Shown in pieces: positions 7,696 through 16,335 of a stretch of 53,268 nucleotides of DNA. The translations under genes were made by a program, and so were the position numbers. The notes below the pieces were generated by a model. The model was given only the letters and a program-made list of their open reading frames with translations. It did not search any database and had not been told where the DNA came from. The stretch is from Nonomuraea aridisoli (GTDB lineage Bacteria; Actinomycetota; Actinomycetes; Streptosporangiales; Streptosporangiaceae), in contig NZ_POUD01000024.1 in NCBI RefSeq assembly GCF_003236395.1, positions 1-53,268 on the forward strand, given 5' to 3'. Numbering within the stretch: the first letter of the stretch is position 1; each line of letters begins with the position of its first letter.

Positions 7696-7938
7696 ATGAC
7701 CACGTCAGTGCCGCCTGCGCCGATCCCCGTGCGCGACACGATCAGCATTGCGCGCCTGCACGGCTTGGCCTGCCTGTACTGCGGCGCAGTGAACAAACTG
7801 CAGCCCGCCGGTCAGGTACTCCACCGAGGTCGGTCCTGGCCCATCGTCGCCTGCGACACCCACGTCCATCGCTCTGCGCCCCTGGACCGGACGACGTCAC
7901 CGCCGGCCCAGGGACTTGATCAGGAAGTGAGGTCCTGA
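7696..7938 (+). CDS. Small CxxC protein of unknown function, 80 aa
   Basis: Starts MTTSVPPAPIPV at ATG 7696 with GGGAT five bases before; an in-frame ATG at 7684 is possible. A CLYCG knuckle near residue 28-32, a later Cys-Asp-Thr-His, and short strands suggest a minimal zinc ribbon. It follows the XRE-TPR regulator, an arrangement seen in streptomycete elements. Function unknown. Confidence 0.6.
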   Translation: MTTSVPPAPIPVRDTISIARLHGLACLYCGAVNKLQPAGQVLHRGRSWPIVACDTHVHRSAPLDRTTSPPAQGLDQEVRS

Positions 7939-7976
7939 CCCATGACCGACCATATCTCTGGACACCGGGACGGCCC

Positions 7977-8252
7977 ATGAGCGTTCAGGCCGACGACGTC
8001 CTCTTCGCCTGGTCCGCACGTGACCACAGTGGCGAGGGTTCATGCGGTGTCACGAACGAGCCCGAACTCGCCGAGAAAAGGCTGCAAGCCGCACTCGACG
8101 CCCTCCGTCCCGGTGCTGTCGGGATTGTCGAACTGGTGCGTCTGGACTGGGACGCCCGCCAGCCGTCCTATGTGCACGGTGCCGTTGTTCTTCGATCCCG
8201 CCGCAAGGACAGAGGACCCGGGATCTCCGCTGTGGTGATCGACCGTGGCTGA
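7977..8252 (+). CDS. Unknown small protein, 91 aa
   Basis: ATG 7977 overlaps the end of a short gap with no strong ribosome site. An N-terminal helix pair (PELAEKRLQAALDAL) is followed by two strands (VGIVELVRLDWD, HGAVVLRSRRK). The stop overlaps the next start codon, so it is translationally coupled to 8245-8490. No family is recognised. Confidence 0.55.
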   Translation: MSVQADDVLFAWSARDHSGEGSCGVTNEPELAEKRLQAALDALRPGAVGIVELVRLDWDARQPSYVHGAVVLRSRRKDRGPGISAVVIDRG

Positions 8253-8490
8253 GGTTGTGGAGAATCAGCGCGACCGTCTGCTGCATGCGCTTGAGATGAC
8301 GTATCCCGGCTGGAACATCACCGTCGAGGACGGTTGGTGGATCGCTGAGCTGTGCGGACAGCTGACGCCGCAGCTGTCGAAAGCTGGCGTCGTCCGGTAC
8401 ATCAGGCGCACTGACGGCGTGGCGCTCGGCACCGCGCTGTCACAGCAGGCGGCCCGGCGGCACAGCGTCGGACCCTGCACCTTCGTATAG
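8245..8490 (+). CDS. Unknown small protein, 81 aa
   Basis: GTG start overlapping the preceding gene by eight bases. The sequence NITVEDGWWIAELCGQL looks like a beta hairpin followed by a helix. No motif is recognised. A GC-rich hairpin follows nine bases after the stop, marking the end of this small transcription unit. Confidence 0.55.
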   Translation: MAEVVENQRDRLLHALEMTYPGWNITVEDGWWIAELCGQLTPQLSKAGVVRYIRRTDGVALGTALSQQAARRHSVGPCTFV

Positions 8491-8498
8491 CGGCCCGG

Positions 8499-8523
8499 CC
8501 GGGCGCCTGCGAATGGCGCCCGG
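8499..8523 (+). terminator. GC hairpin after the small-gene unit
   Basis: CCGGGCGCC (8499-8507) pairs perfectly with GGCGCCCGG (8515-8523) around a 7-base loop. There is no T-run, but strong T-less hairpins commonly terminate in high-GC actinobacteria. The rest of the 223-base gap up to 8713 is very GC-rich and shows no gene or promoter I can support. Confidence 0.5.
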
Positions 8524-8713
8524 TCGGGCGGACGGCCCCCGCCCGCGTGCGCCTACCCCATGGAAACCGCCGGGCCGGGGCCGCTCCAAACGTCCGGCCG
8601 GGATTCCCACGTCCCGGCCGGACCAGGCCCCCCGCGACGCTTCTCCGGGCGAAGCGGGGGGCCGCCCTACACATGAGCCCCTCACCATCCCGTCCATGTC
8701 CCTGGAGAGCACC

Positions 8714-9205
8714 GTGATCAGCGCGACGAGCGAGTACGTGCACAGCGATGTTCATGAGACCGTCGCGCACCACCTGGGCGACGGCCGCTGGGTCGTCTCC
8801 GACATGCCCGGCCTGGTCATCGACCGGACCGCCGCCATCCGGCACGTCATGTGGAAGGAAACGGAGAGGGGCAGGCAAATCATGTACGAGCAGGCACGCG
8901 AGACCGTCACCCCCGAGAAGGCCCGCGCCAAGGTCCAGGCGCTGCTGGCCGAGGCCCGGGCGGTGCTCGCGGTCGCCGGCCCCGTCACCGACTCCTGGCT
9001 CGCGGCCCGCATGGACGAGGCGAACTATCTGCTGTGCCTCACCCAGCTCGTCTTGGGCCGCCTGGAGGGCGAGCGCGGGGCCGTCTGCGTGCTCTGCCAG
9101 CGCAGTGACCGCTCCATGCGCCAGGTGGGCGTCTCGCCCGAAGGGCTGCTGTTCGCCTGCGTCGACGGCTGCATGGAGTCGCTGATCAAACCGGCGCACA
9201 CCTAA
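8714..9205 (+). CDS. Unknown protein with C-terminal Cys cluster, 163 aa
   Basis: GTG 8714 has GGAGAG five bases before it; ATG 8696 is in frame but lacks a ribosome site. The middle is helical. The C-terminus has CVLC and, 22 residues on, CVDGC, a likely zinc-binding site. It immediately precedes the DUF2637 gene and may belong to the transfer module. Function unknown. Confidence 0.6.
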   Translation: MISATSEYVHSDVHETVAHHLGDGRWVVSDMPGLVIDRTAAIRHVMWKETERGRQIMYEQARETVTPEKARAKVQALLAEARAVLAVAGPVTDSWLAARMDEANYLLCLTQLVLGRLEGERGAVCVLCQRSDRSMRQVGVSPEGLLFACVDGCMESLIKPAHT

Positions 9206-9288
9206 GCCGTCAGGTTCCCCACCCGGCAGCCACCAGGTGGGGAACCGTCCAACTTTGCCCGGACCCAAAGCACCTTGGAGCCCGAACG

Positions 9289-10263
9289 ATGCACGACCGT
9301 ACCGGCGATCAAGTGACCGCCACCAGAGACAAAACGGACGACTTGGCCGCGCCCTCGCCGGCCGCCGCGCCGCCGCGCCGGCGCCGCTGGTGGCGCCTGC
9401 CGGTCGTCCTCCGTAGGCGGGCGGACGACGGGATACGTCCTGCCCTGCCGGCCGCGCCGGGCCCGGCTGACTCCCCGGGCCCGGCCGCGGTCCCCGCCCC
9501 CGTGCCAGGCGGCCGTGCCATCCGCGGCTGGTCGATCGCCACCATCCTCATCGTGGCCATCGTCGGCACGGCCATCAGCTCGTGGCACGCCTTCGAGCTC
9601 GTCCACGGGGCCGGCGAGCCCGTGCCAGTGGCGCTCGGCTACCCGCTGCTCATCGACGGCCTCATCTTCATGGCGAGCATGAACATCCTGCATGCCGCCC
9701 GCTACGGCGGCGGCAAGCCGGTGCTGGCCTGGGTGACGCTGTGCCTGGGCGCGCTCGTGACGCTGGCGGTGAACGTCGCCTACGGGTGGGACCGCGGCCT
9801 GCTCTCGCAGTTGATCAGCGCCATCCCGCCGGCCTCGGTGCTGCTGTCGTACGAACTGCTGATGAAGCAGATCCGGATGACCTCGCGCCGCGCCGCCCAC
9901 GCCGCCCACGCCGCCCCGGCCGCCGACGCCGGCCACGCCGAGCCACCCGCCGACGAGGTGGCCGAGCCGTCGGCCGCCCCGGCGCCGGTCGCCCGGAACC
10001 TGGCCGAGGCGGTGCTCGCACTGCGCGCCACCGGCGAGTCGATCCGGGGTGTCGCCCGCGCGTTCGAGATCCCGCGCAGCAAGGTGGAGACCATCATCCG
10101 CCAGGCTGAGGACGGCGGCGACGAGGCGGCCGACGAGCCCGCCGACGACGAGGCCGACGAGGTGATCGCCCGCCTGCGCGACAGCAAACCGCTGCCGCCG
10201 GTCAACGGGGCGGCCGCCGGCGGCTCCACCCTGTTGCGCGGCTCTCTGGGCGGCGGCGTATGA
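9289..10263 (+). CDS. DUF2637 membrane protein with C-terminal HTH, Spd-like
   Basis: 324 aa. After a basic cytoplasmic N-terminus of about 75 residues come four membrane helices (SIATILIVAIVGTAISSW; YPLLIDGLIFMASMNIL; LAWVTLCLGALVTLAV; LISAIPPASVLLSYELL), the DUF2637 pattern. An Ala/Pro-rich linker leads to a small HTH (ALRATGESIRGVARAFEIPR) and an acidic tail. DUF2637 proteins accompany FtsK/TraB translocases on actinomycete integrative conjugative elements and plasmids and are thought to aid spread within the mycelium. Four-base overlap with the next gene. Finding it on a phage genome is notable. Confidence 0.85.
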   Translation: MHDRTGDQVTATRDKTDDLAAPSPAAAPPRRRRWWRLPVVLRRRADDGIRPALPAAPGPADSPGPAAVPAPVPGGRAIRGWSIATILIVAIVGTAISSWHAFELVHGAGEPVPVALGYPLLIDGLIFMASMNILHAARYGGGKPVLAWVTLCLGALVTLAVNVAYGWDRGLLSQLISAIPPASVLLSYELLMKQIRMTSRRAAHAAHAAPAADAGHAEPPADEVAEPSAAPAPVARNLAEAVLALRATGESIRGVARAFEIPRSKVETIIRQAEDGGDEAADEPADDEADEVIARLRDSKPLPPVNGAAAGGSTLLRGSLGGGV

Positions 10264-11660
10264 CTACGCCGGACACCGACCTCGGCGGCCGCCCCGACGA
10301 CCCGGACGAGACCGGCGACGAGCTCGACGACCTCCCGGACGGCCACGACGACGAGCCCGGCGTGGGGCCAGGCTCGTCGCTGCACCAGGCGGACGACGCC
10401 GACCCGGCCGCGGACGACCAGGCCGCGCCGGTCGACCTCGGTACGCCTGTTGGGCAGCTGGCCGCGGGCGCCGCCCTCGTGACGGTCGCCGGCGGGCTGG
10501 TGCTCTACCAGGCAGGCGGCTGGACGTGGCTGGCCATCGGCGCCGCCGCCCTGGCCGCGCTCGCCATCCTCGTCGTGGTCGCGCCGCTGGCATGGCGGCG
10601 TCTGCGCGGCCGTCGACCGTACACGTCCGGTGCGCGCCGCAGCTGGCCGTCGAGCCGCCGGTCGGCCGGTGGCGGGTGGCGCGTCCCTCGAGGCAGCCGC
10701 GCCGCCGCCGGCCGTTCCCGCGGCGGCGTACGTGCCGCCCTCAGCCGCATCCTGCCGCGCGGCCGCTCGCGCTCGGCCGCACCGGCAGCCGGCCGGGCCG
10801 CCCGCCGGGGCAGGCTCGGCCGGGCAGCCCGCGCCGTGGCCGCCGCCGGCCGACGCCTGGCCGGGCGTGGCCGAACCCGGCGCGGCCCGAAGACCATGCG
10901 CCGGGTCGGCAAGGCCACTGCGGCGGCCGGGCGGGCGATCAAGCGCGCCACCCGTCTGCCACGCGCCGCCGCCCGGCTGGCCCGGGCGGTGCGCGCCGCC
11001 AGGTCACGGACCCGTAAGGCGGCCGCGGGCGCCGGGCGACGGCTCAACGCGGCCACCGGCGGACGCCTCGGCCGCGCCTGGCGGCGGCTGGCGGCAGCGC
11101 GCTGGCCGCGCGCCCTGCAGGGGCGCGCGCGCACATGGCTGCGGAGGCTGGCGGGCGGCCGCGCCGCCGGCCTCTGGCGCCGCTGGCGCGGCCGCCGCCA
11201 GGACGACAGCAAGAGCGCGGACGAGGAGGACACGCAGCCGATACTCACCGTCGCGCCTGCCGCCTCCTCCCGTACGACTCGCCGGGCCTCCCGGACCCGG
11301 CTGGAAGGATCACCAATGTCTGAGTTTGCCCTGATCACGCATGCGACCGAACTGCCGACCATCGCGGCCGAGTACCAGGCCGGTCACATGATGGAAGTGC
11401 GTGGACATGTGGCGATGCTGCGAGAGCTGCCGCTCAGCGCGGGCGCGGCCGTGCGTATCTTCACCGAGCGGCTGGCCGCCGACTACCCGCTGAACGACGA
11501 GGCCAAGGAAGCGCTGCAGCGGATCTATGAGGCCCTGGGCGCGGTGGTCGACGCGTGTGACGAGGCGGCCGAGGTGTTCGAGAGCACCCACGAGGCCGAC
11601 ATCGACCGCTTGGAGCACCAGCGCGTCGGCGAGCCGATGTGGGACGCCGGCGCCCTGTGA
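10260..11660 (+). CDS. Arg/Ala-rich membrane protein fused to a small helical protein
   Basis: 466 aa. Residues 1-60 are acidic. Two membrane helices follow (about 65-110: VGQLAAGAALVTVAGGLVLY, then LAALAILVVVAPLAW). Then comes about 220 residues extremely rich in Arg and Ala, likely nucleic-acid- or membrane-binding. The last 114 residues differ in style: a compact helical domain starting MSEFALITHATELP at an in-frame ATG (11316) preceded by GGAAGGA. This C-terminal part may also be made alone. The gene sits between DUF2637 and the translocase, matching spread-type genes of actinomycete elements. Confidence 0.6.
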   Translation: MTTPDTDLGGRPDDPDETGDELDDLPDGHDDEPGVGPGSSLHQADDADPAADDQAAPVDLGTPVGQLAAGAALVTVAGGLVLYQAGGWTWLAIGAAALAALAILVVVAPLAWRRLRGRRPYTSGARRSWPSSRRSAGGGWRVPRGSRAAAGRSRGGVRAALSRILPRGRSRSAAPAAGRAARRGRLGRAARAVAAAGRRLAGRGRTRRGPKTMRRVGKATAAAGRAIKRATRLPRAAARLARAVRAARSRTRKAAAGAGRRLNAATGGRLGRAWRRLAAARWPRALQGRARTWLRRLAGGRAAGLWRRWRGRRQDDSKSADEEDTQPILTVAPAASSRTTRRASRTRLEGSPMSEFALITHATELPTIAAEYQAGHMMEVRGHVAMLRELPLSAGAAVRIFTERLAADYPLNDEAKEALQRIYEALGAVVDACDEAAEVFESTHEADIDRLEHQRVGEPMWDAGAL

Positions 11661-11671
11661 AGGCACAGCAG

Positions 11672-13867
11672 ATGAGCAAGAGCGCGACGGGCGAGGGCCG
11701 CCGGGCCGACTGGTCGCTGCGGCCGCGCGGCCCGTGGAGCGCGGCTGCGCTGTCCGGGCTGGGCCTGGCCGTGGCCGCCGGCATCGGCCACGAAACGGGC
11801 GTCGATCCGCTGTGGGCGGCCGCCGCCGGCACGGTGGCCACGGTGGGCACGCTCGCCGTGCACCGCGACGCCGGCGCCGGCCCGCTGTGGTACCGGCTGA
11901 GCTGCTGCATCGGCGGTGGCGGCTGGCTGACATGGGGCTTGGCTCACGGCATCTGGTCGGAATGGACGGCCGGCTCGCTCGGCCTCGGGTTGCTGGCGGC
12001 CGCCATCCTGTCGCCGATCGCGCGGCGGCCGCCGCTGCCGCGCCCGGCCGCGCCCGGGGACGGCGGGCGCCGAGCGGTCGGGTCGGCGGTGGTGCTGCGC
12101 CGCCACGTCCGCCAGGCGCAGGAGTGGGCGGCGCGGATCCACCGTGTCGCCCGGATCCGTGTCGTCGTCGACGAGGTCCGCGACTGGGGCAACGGCTACG
12201 GGTTCAGCATGCTGCTGCAGCAGCCCGCGGGCCCGTCGACCACCAGGCGGCTTGTCCAGGCGGCCGAGGGCCTCGCCGAAGACGCGGGCCTGGAGCACGG
12301 ATGTGGCGTCGAGTTCAAGCCGGGGCCGCGCCGGGGCACCCTGTGGATGCTCGTGAGCACTGTCAACGGACTGGCCGAGGTGATCCCGTTCCCGGGCATC
12401 CGGCTCGGCGGCAGCATCACCGACCCTGACGCGATCCGGCTCGGACAGCACCGCGACGGATCGGTCGCCACGGTGGCGCTGCGCGAGTCATCCATGATCG
12501 CGGCCGGGCAGAAGAGATCCGGCAAGACAGGGCTGCTGCACGACATCACCGCGGACGCCGGCGCCCTGGACGACACGGTCGTCTGGCACATGGACCTCAA
12601 CGGGGGCGGCATCTCCAGGGCGTGGCTGCGGTCATGGCTGCAGGGCCGCACCGCCCGGCCGGCGATCGACTGGGCCGCGTCGTGCCCCGAAGAGGCGCTG
12701 CTGATGGCGCACGCCCTCATCGCCATCGCCAAGGACCGTAAGGCCACCACCGCCGACCTGAAGGCCGAGCACAACGTGCAGTTGCTGCCGGTGTCGCGGG
12801 AACTGCCGGCAATCCTGCTGATCCTCGACGAGGGCAAGGAGGTCCTCGGCACGAAGATCACCGACGCGGTGATTCGAGAGATCCGCCGGCGCCTGGAGCA
12901 GCTCGTCGACATCGGCGGCAACGAGGCGGTCAACGCGGTGCTGTCGGTTCTGCGGTCGGTGTCCACCGCGCTGTCGACGGACATCCTGAAGCAGTGCTCG
13001 ACGCGGGCCACGATGCGAGTGTCCGACCAGAGCGAGCTGGATTACCTGTTCGGCTACCGGCGCGGCATCACGCCGCAGGACGCGCCAGAGCAGGGCTCAG
13101 GCTTCCTCGCCGTCGCCGGCAGCGGGCCGCGCCCCTTCAAGGCATTCTTCATGCGGCCCTCCGACATCGACGCCGCCGCGGTGGCGATCGCCGAGCACCG
13201 GCCCGACCTCGACGCCGCGGCGGCCGCGGCCGCGGGCGAGGCGTACGCCACCAGGTTGGAGCGGATGAGGTACCTGTTCGCCACCCCCGCCGAGCAGCAG
13301 GCCATGACGGCCCCCGCCCCGATCGCGCTGCCCACCGGCGAGCTGTGGCACCCGGGCGGCGCCGACGAGGGCCAGGGCGACGTCGACGCCGGCGAGCGGC
13401 TGCCGACCCGTCGCCCACCCGGCACCGTGGAGCGCCGTTCGCATCTGCGCCTGCTGTCCCCGGGCGGCGTGACCGCGCACTGGGGTGACCTGGACCGGCG
13501 GCGTCCTCGCCGGCCGGCCGCCACGCACCCGCGCCCGGCCGAGCAGCCGCTGCGGGCCGAGCACGTCCGCGAGGTCGACGACGGCAGGCCGATCCCCGAG
13601 CTGCTGGAGCGAGCGCTGCAGCTGCCCTGGACCGGCACGCCGCCGCGTCTGCACAGCGAGCGCCTGGCCGCGCAGCTCGGACTGTCGGAGCACGAGCTCG
13701 CGCAGCTGCTCGCACCGCTTGGCGTGCACCCGCTGCCGAACGCATTCGAGCGCGGCGGCGTCCGCCGGCGCGGCTACGCGCGGGCCGACGTCGAGGCGGC
13801 CGCGGCTGCGATCCGCCGCGGTGACCTCGACGTGCCCGAGGAGGTGGCCTCCTGGACCGCCGCCTGA
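11672..13867 (+). CDS. FtsK/SpoIIIE-family DNA translocase, TraB-like
   Basis: 731 aa from ATG 11672, with GAAGG overlapping the previous stop. Four membrane helices lie within residues about 20-120. The cytoplasmic motor has Walker A GQKRSGKT (279-286) and Walker B LLILDEG (D386-E387), then an FtsK-type RecA core to about 520. After a Pro/Arg linker, the C-terminal 70 residues form a likely winged helix (LAAQLGLSEHELAQLLAPLG). This is the layout of TraB-type proteins, which pump double-stranded plasmid or integrative-element DNA between hyphae after recognising short repeats. It could also serve segregation. No relaxase is encoded, as in TraB systems. Confidence 0.9.
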   Translation: MSKSATGEGRRADWSLRPRGPWSAAALSGLGLAVAAGIGHETGVDPLWAAAAGTVATVGTLAVHRDAGAGPLWYRLSCCIGGGGWLTWGLAHGIWSEWTAGSLGLGLLAAAILSPIARRPPLPRPAAPGDGGRRAVGSAVVLRRHVRQAQEWAARIHRVARIRVVVDEVRDWGNGYGFSMLLQQPAGPSTTRRLVQAAEGLAEDAGLEHGCGVEFKPGPRRGTLWMLVSTVNGLAEVIPFPGIRLGGSITDPDAIRLGQHRDGSVATVALRESSMIAAGQKRSGKTGLLHDITADAGALDDTVVWHMDLNGGGISRAWLRSWLQGRTARPAIDWAASCPEEALLMAHALIAIAKDRKATTADLKAEHNVQLLPVSRELPAILLILDEGKEVLGTKITDAVIREIRRRLEQLVDIGGNEAVNAVLSVLRSVSTALSTDILKQCSTRATMRVSDQSELDYLFGYRRGITPQDAPEQGSGFLAVAGSGPRPFKAFFMRPSDIDAAAVAIAEHRPDLDAAAAAAAGEAYATRLERMRYLFATPAEQQAMTAPAPIALPTGELWHPGGADEGQGDVDAGERLPTRRPPGTVERRSHLRLLSPGGVTAHWGDLDRRRPRRPAATHPRPAEQPLRAEHVREVDDGRPIPELLERALQLPWTGTPPRLHSERLAAQLGLSEHELAQLLAPLGVHPLPNAFERGGVRRRGYARADVEAAAAAIRRGDLDVPEEVASWTAA

Positions 13868-14141
13868 CCTCTCACGGGCACCTCCCACGCGGGCCCCCCA
13901 CACCCTGGGTGTGGGAGTTGCACGCGGCCGCACGTGGGGGGTGTGCCACCCTCACGCCGCTGGCCTGCGGCGAAACGCCCGTGTGGGGGTGTGGGGCCAT
14001 GAGGAGAGCCGGGGTTTTGGCCGTACGTGGCCAGGCCCCACACGCAACCCGCACGGAGCCGCGAGCGTCCACGTACGGCGTCCGCCGCCATGGATCACCT
14101 GTCCGAAGTTTCCGATTCCCCCTTGTCCCCGGGAGAGTTCC
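13868..14141. repeat. G-rich CACAC/GTGTG repeat block beside the translocase
   Basis: This 274-base noncoding stretch holds a perfect 9-bp palindrome CCCACACCC-T-GGGTGTGGG (13897-13915) and further copies of GGGGTGTG, GTGTGGGG or their complement (about 13938, 13980, 13990, 14036). TraB-type systems keep their recognition locus (clt) as short direct repeats next to the gene, so this is the obvious place to look. It also contains the RBS GGGAGAG of the lipoprotein gene. The 8-base motif is not one I can match to a known site. Confidence 0.35.
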
Positions 14142-14705
14142 ATGAGGTTCATCGCGTTACTGTCCGCCGCCCTGCTCGCGCTGCTGCTCGGCTGTGGAAC
14201 CCCGACCGTTACCACCATGCCCAACACCGAGGAGCCCACCGCTGAGGAGAGCAGCGCCGAACCGACGAAGGCCACGCCGAAGAACGCCGGCCCCGCGAAG
14301 GTCGGCGACACCATCACTCTGCAGGGGTACGAGCCGGCCGTGAAGGTGGCCGTCACGGTCGCCAAGGTCTACCCGAACCGGCCCGGCGGCGAGTTCGACC
14401 AGCCGCAGGACGGACACCGCTTCTACGCCGTGCAGCTGGTGCTCAAGAACGTCGGCGAGGCCGGTTACGGCGACAGTCCCGGTAACGGCGCTTACCTGAT
14501 CGACAGCGAGGGCCAGCAGCACAGCACGACGTACGCATCGGTGCAGGGGCTGCAGGGCTTCGAGGGCACCGTCACGATGGGGCCCGGCGACACCCGCCGC
14601 GGCGTCATCGTCTTCGAGGTCCCGGAGAACGCGAAGATCGACCGGCTGCAGTTCGCCCTCGAGTCCGGGTTCGCTGACCAGAAGGGCGAGTGGCACCTGA
14701 GGTGA
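14142..14705 (+). CDS. Secreted DUF4352-like lipoprotein
   Basis: 187 aa, ATG 14142 behind GGGAGAG. A short signal peptide ends in a lipobox (LLLGC, Cys about 19), then a Thr/Glu/Pro linker and a beta-sandwich-like domain (GDTITLQGYEP, VAVTVAKVYPN, FYAVQLVLKNVG, ITFE-like strands) typical of DUF4352. It should be anchored outside the membrane. As the last gene of the transfer operon it could be an entry- or superinfection-exclusion factor; phage lipoproteins with that role are known, but this is inference. Confidence 0.75.
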   Translation: MRFIALLSAALLALLLGCGTPTVTTMPNTEEPTAEESSAEPTKATPKNAGPAKVGDTITLQGYEPAVKVAVTVAKVYPNRPGGEFDQPQDGHRFYAVQLVLKNVGEAGYGDSPGNGAYLIDSEGQQHSTTYASVQGLQGFEGTVTMGPGDTRRGVIVFEVPENAKIDRLQFALESGFADQKGEWHLR

Positions 14706-14711
14706 CACCCG

Positions 14712-14778
14712 CTCCACACACGACCAAAGGCCCCCGCCCCTCACCCGGAGGTGAGGAAGCGGGGGCCTTTGTCGTGCG
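14712..14778. terminator. Bidirectional terminator between convergent operons
   Basis: A long imperfect hairpin: ACGAC-AAAGGCCCCCGC on the left pairs with GCGGGGGCCTTT-GTCGT on the right, with an inner CCTCACC/GGTGAGG stem. The A and T runs at its feet make it a terminator in both directions. It separates the plus-strand transfer operon from the end of the minus-strand late operon. Confidence 0.8.
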
Positions 14779-14786
14779 GGCGACGG

Positions 14787-15203
14787 TCAGCTGTACGTCG
14801 ACGGACCACCGGTTGTCTTGGGCAGTGCCCGGGTGTTCTTGTCCCGTACGAAACCCGGCGCCGGGTCTGCGGCCGGCGTCAGGCCGAGCGGCAGCAGCAC
14901 CATCAAGACGACGTTCAGCGCGGTCACGAGCGCTGCCGTCGACTGCTCGGACAGGGGAAGGCCGAACGCGATCAGGCCGGTCAGGATGGTCTGCACGCCG
15001 CCGGTCAGCGCCGACACCACGAACGGGCGCGTTGCCACCGCCACCAGCACGGCCACGAGACCGGCAGCAACCGTCATGACCCAGTCGGACACCTCGGCGG
15101 TGAATCCGAGGTCGTTGAGCGCGGGAAGCGTGACCAGGAACGCCAGCACGGCCTGGAGCGCATGCAACCAGGCGGCCGGTTCACGGCCGAAAACCTTCAT
15201 CAT
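14787..15203 (-). CDS. Holin-like membrane protein
   Basis: 138 aa, double ATG at 15203-15198 behind GAGGTGATC. Three to four hydrophobic segments (LHALQAVLAFLVTLPAL; WVMTVAAGLVAVLVAVA; LTGLIAFGLPLSEQS; ALVTALNVVLMVLLPLGL) and a short basic tail. Last gene of the late operon, right after the endolysin gene. It is probably one of two membrane proteins that trigger lysis; the other is at 16335-16682. Which is the true holin cannot be told by sequence. Confidence 0.65.
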   Translation of the reverse strand: MMKVFGREPAAWLHALQAVLAFLVTLPALNDLGFTAEVSDWVMTVAAGLVAVLVAVATRPFVVSALTGGVQTILTGLIAFGLPLSEQSTAALVTALNVVLMVLLPLGLTPAADPAPGFVRDKNTRALPKTTGGPSTYS

Positions 15204-15336
15204 GATCACCTCATCTGAGGTCGGAAAACAGGAACCGGGCTGGCCGCAGAGCGTCATGAGCGCGGCCTGCAGCAGGCCCGGTGAGGGGATGCGGCGCGGG
15301 CCGTACGGCCGCGCCAGTTCGTCGAGCTCTCGACGG

Positions 15337-16335
15337 TCAGGGGTAGCGGTGCATGATCGCCTTGAAGGCGCTGGAGGCTTCCAGGACGACCGGCCCGGCT
15401 GACGCGTGCCGGATGGTTACCCGGGCGCGGCGGTCCGTCGACAGCTTGAAGTGGCCGTTGAGGCCGTACTCGACGCGGCCGTCGACGTCGGCCCGCACCG
15501 TGGCGAGCCGGTTGATGGGCCAGGCGACGTCGACGAGCGTGCCGTCGTCCAGGTGCCGGGTGAGGCCGATCTGCACCGGCTCGCCGGGCGCCAGGCCGCG
15601 CAGCGCGACGTGCGCTGTCACGTCGGCCCACACGTCGACGTTCGGCGCGATGCTCTGCCCGCCGGCGGGGTGCCAGCCAGAGGTGTCCTTCCACTCGGCC
15701 GTCCACCACGGCTGGTAGTCCTCGGCCGCGGGGACGGTGATCTCGTCCTCCAGGCCAGCGCTCACGATCTCCGGCATCGGCATGTCGTCCTCCGGTTCGG
15801 TAGGCGGTGAAGTGGGCGGCGCCGAGCTGCTCGGCCGGGGCGCGCCGTCGCGCACCCACGCGTACAGCTCGGGCCCGGGACAGCTGGTCGCGTAGCCGTC
15901 GCGGTGGCCCTTGATCTCGCGGCCGGCGTCGCCTTCCTCGCGCAGCCACTCGATCGCGTCGCGGATCCCGTGCAGCATCGCCGGCGGCGGCTCGGTGACG
16001 CCGGACGTGCCAACGAGACCGAGCACGGCGTAGTGCCCGGAGTTCAGCCCGGCGCCGTTGGCGGCCGGCAGGTGGTGCAGGCCGCGGCCCACGAACACCT
16101 TCCTGTGGGCACAGACGACGGCGCTATAGCCGATGTCCTGCCAGCCGTTGCCATCCATGTGGCCGCGCTGAACGCCTCTCACGGCCTCGACGCACGCCTC
16201 ATGGTCCTTGAGCGTGCGCGGGTCGACGCGGCCGCCGGTGTAGTGGACTTTCACCCCCCGGGTGGAGCCCAGATAGGTGTAGGAGCCGCGCGGGGTGCGA
16301 GCGCCCCACTTCGCGCGGCTGACCAGATCAACCAT
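15337..16335 (-). CDS. Endolysin, PGRP-type N-acetylmuramoyl-L-alanine amidase
   Basis: 332 aa, ATG 16335 behind AAGGAGAAAGGA, sharing a base with the upstream stop (TGATG). The N-terminal 155 residues are an amidase/PGRP zinc domain: His31 (VHYTGG), Tyr70 (DIGYSAVVC), His144 (KGHRD) and Cys152 (SCPG) match the ligands and catalytic residues of T7-lysozyme-type enzymes. A Ser/Pro linker (about 170-190) leads to a 130-residue beta-rich domain that likely binds the wall or another glycan. It should cleave the MurNAc-Ala bond at lysis. Confidence 0.9.
   Translation of the reverse strand: MVDLVSRAKWGARTPRGSYTYLGSTRGVKVHYTGGRVDPRTLKDHEACVEAVRGVQRGHMDGNGWQDIGYSAVVCAHRKVFVGRGLHHLPAANGAGLNSGHYAVLGLVGTSGVTEPPPAMLHGIRDAIEWLREEGDAGREIKGHRDGYATSCPGPELYAWVRDGAPRPSSSAPPTSPPTEPEDDMPMPEIVSAGLEDEITVPAAEDYQPWWTAEWKDTSGWHPAGGQSIAPNVDVWADVTAHVALRGLAPGEPVQIGLTRHLDDGTLVDVAWPINRLATVRADVDGRVEYGLNGHFKLSTDRRARVTIRHASAGPVVLEASSAFKAIMHRYP

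Noticed and set aside
10260..11315. Arg-rich region as a shadow frame only
   Set aside because: It keeps two membrane helices, a four-base overlap with DUF2637 and a continuous frame into a clear domain, so it is treated as real despite low complexity.
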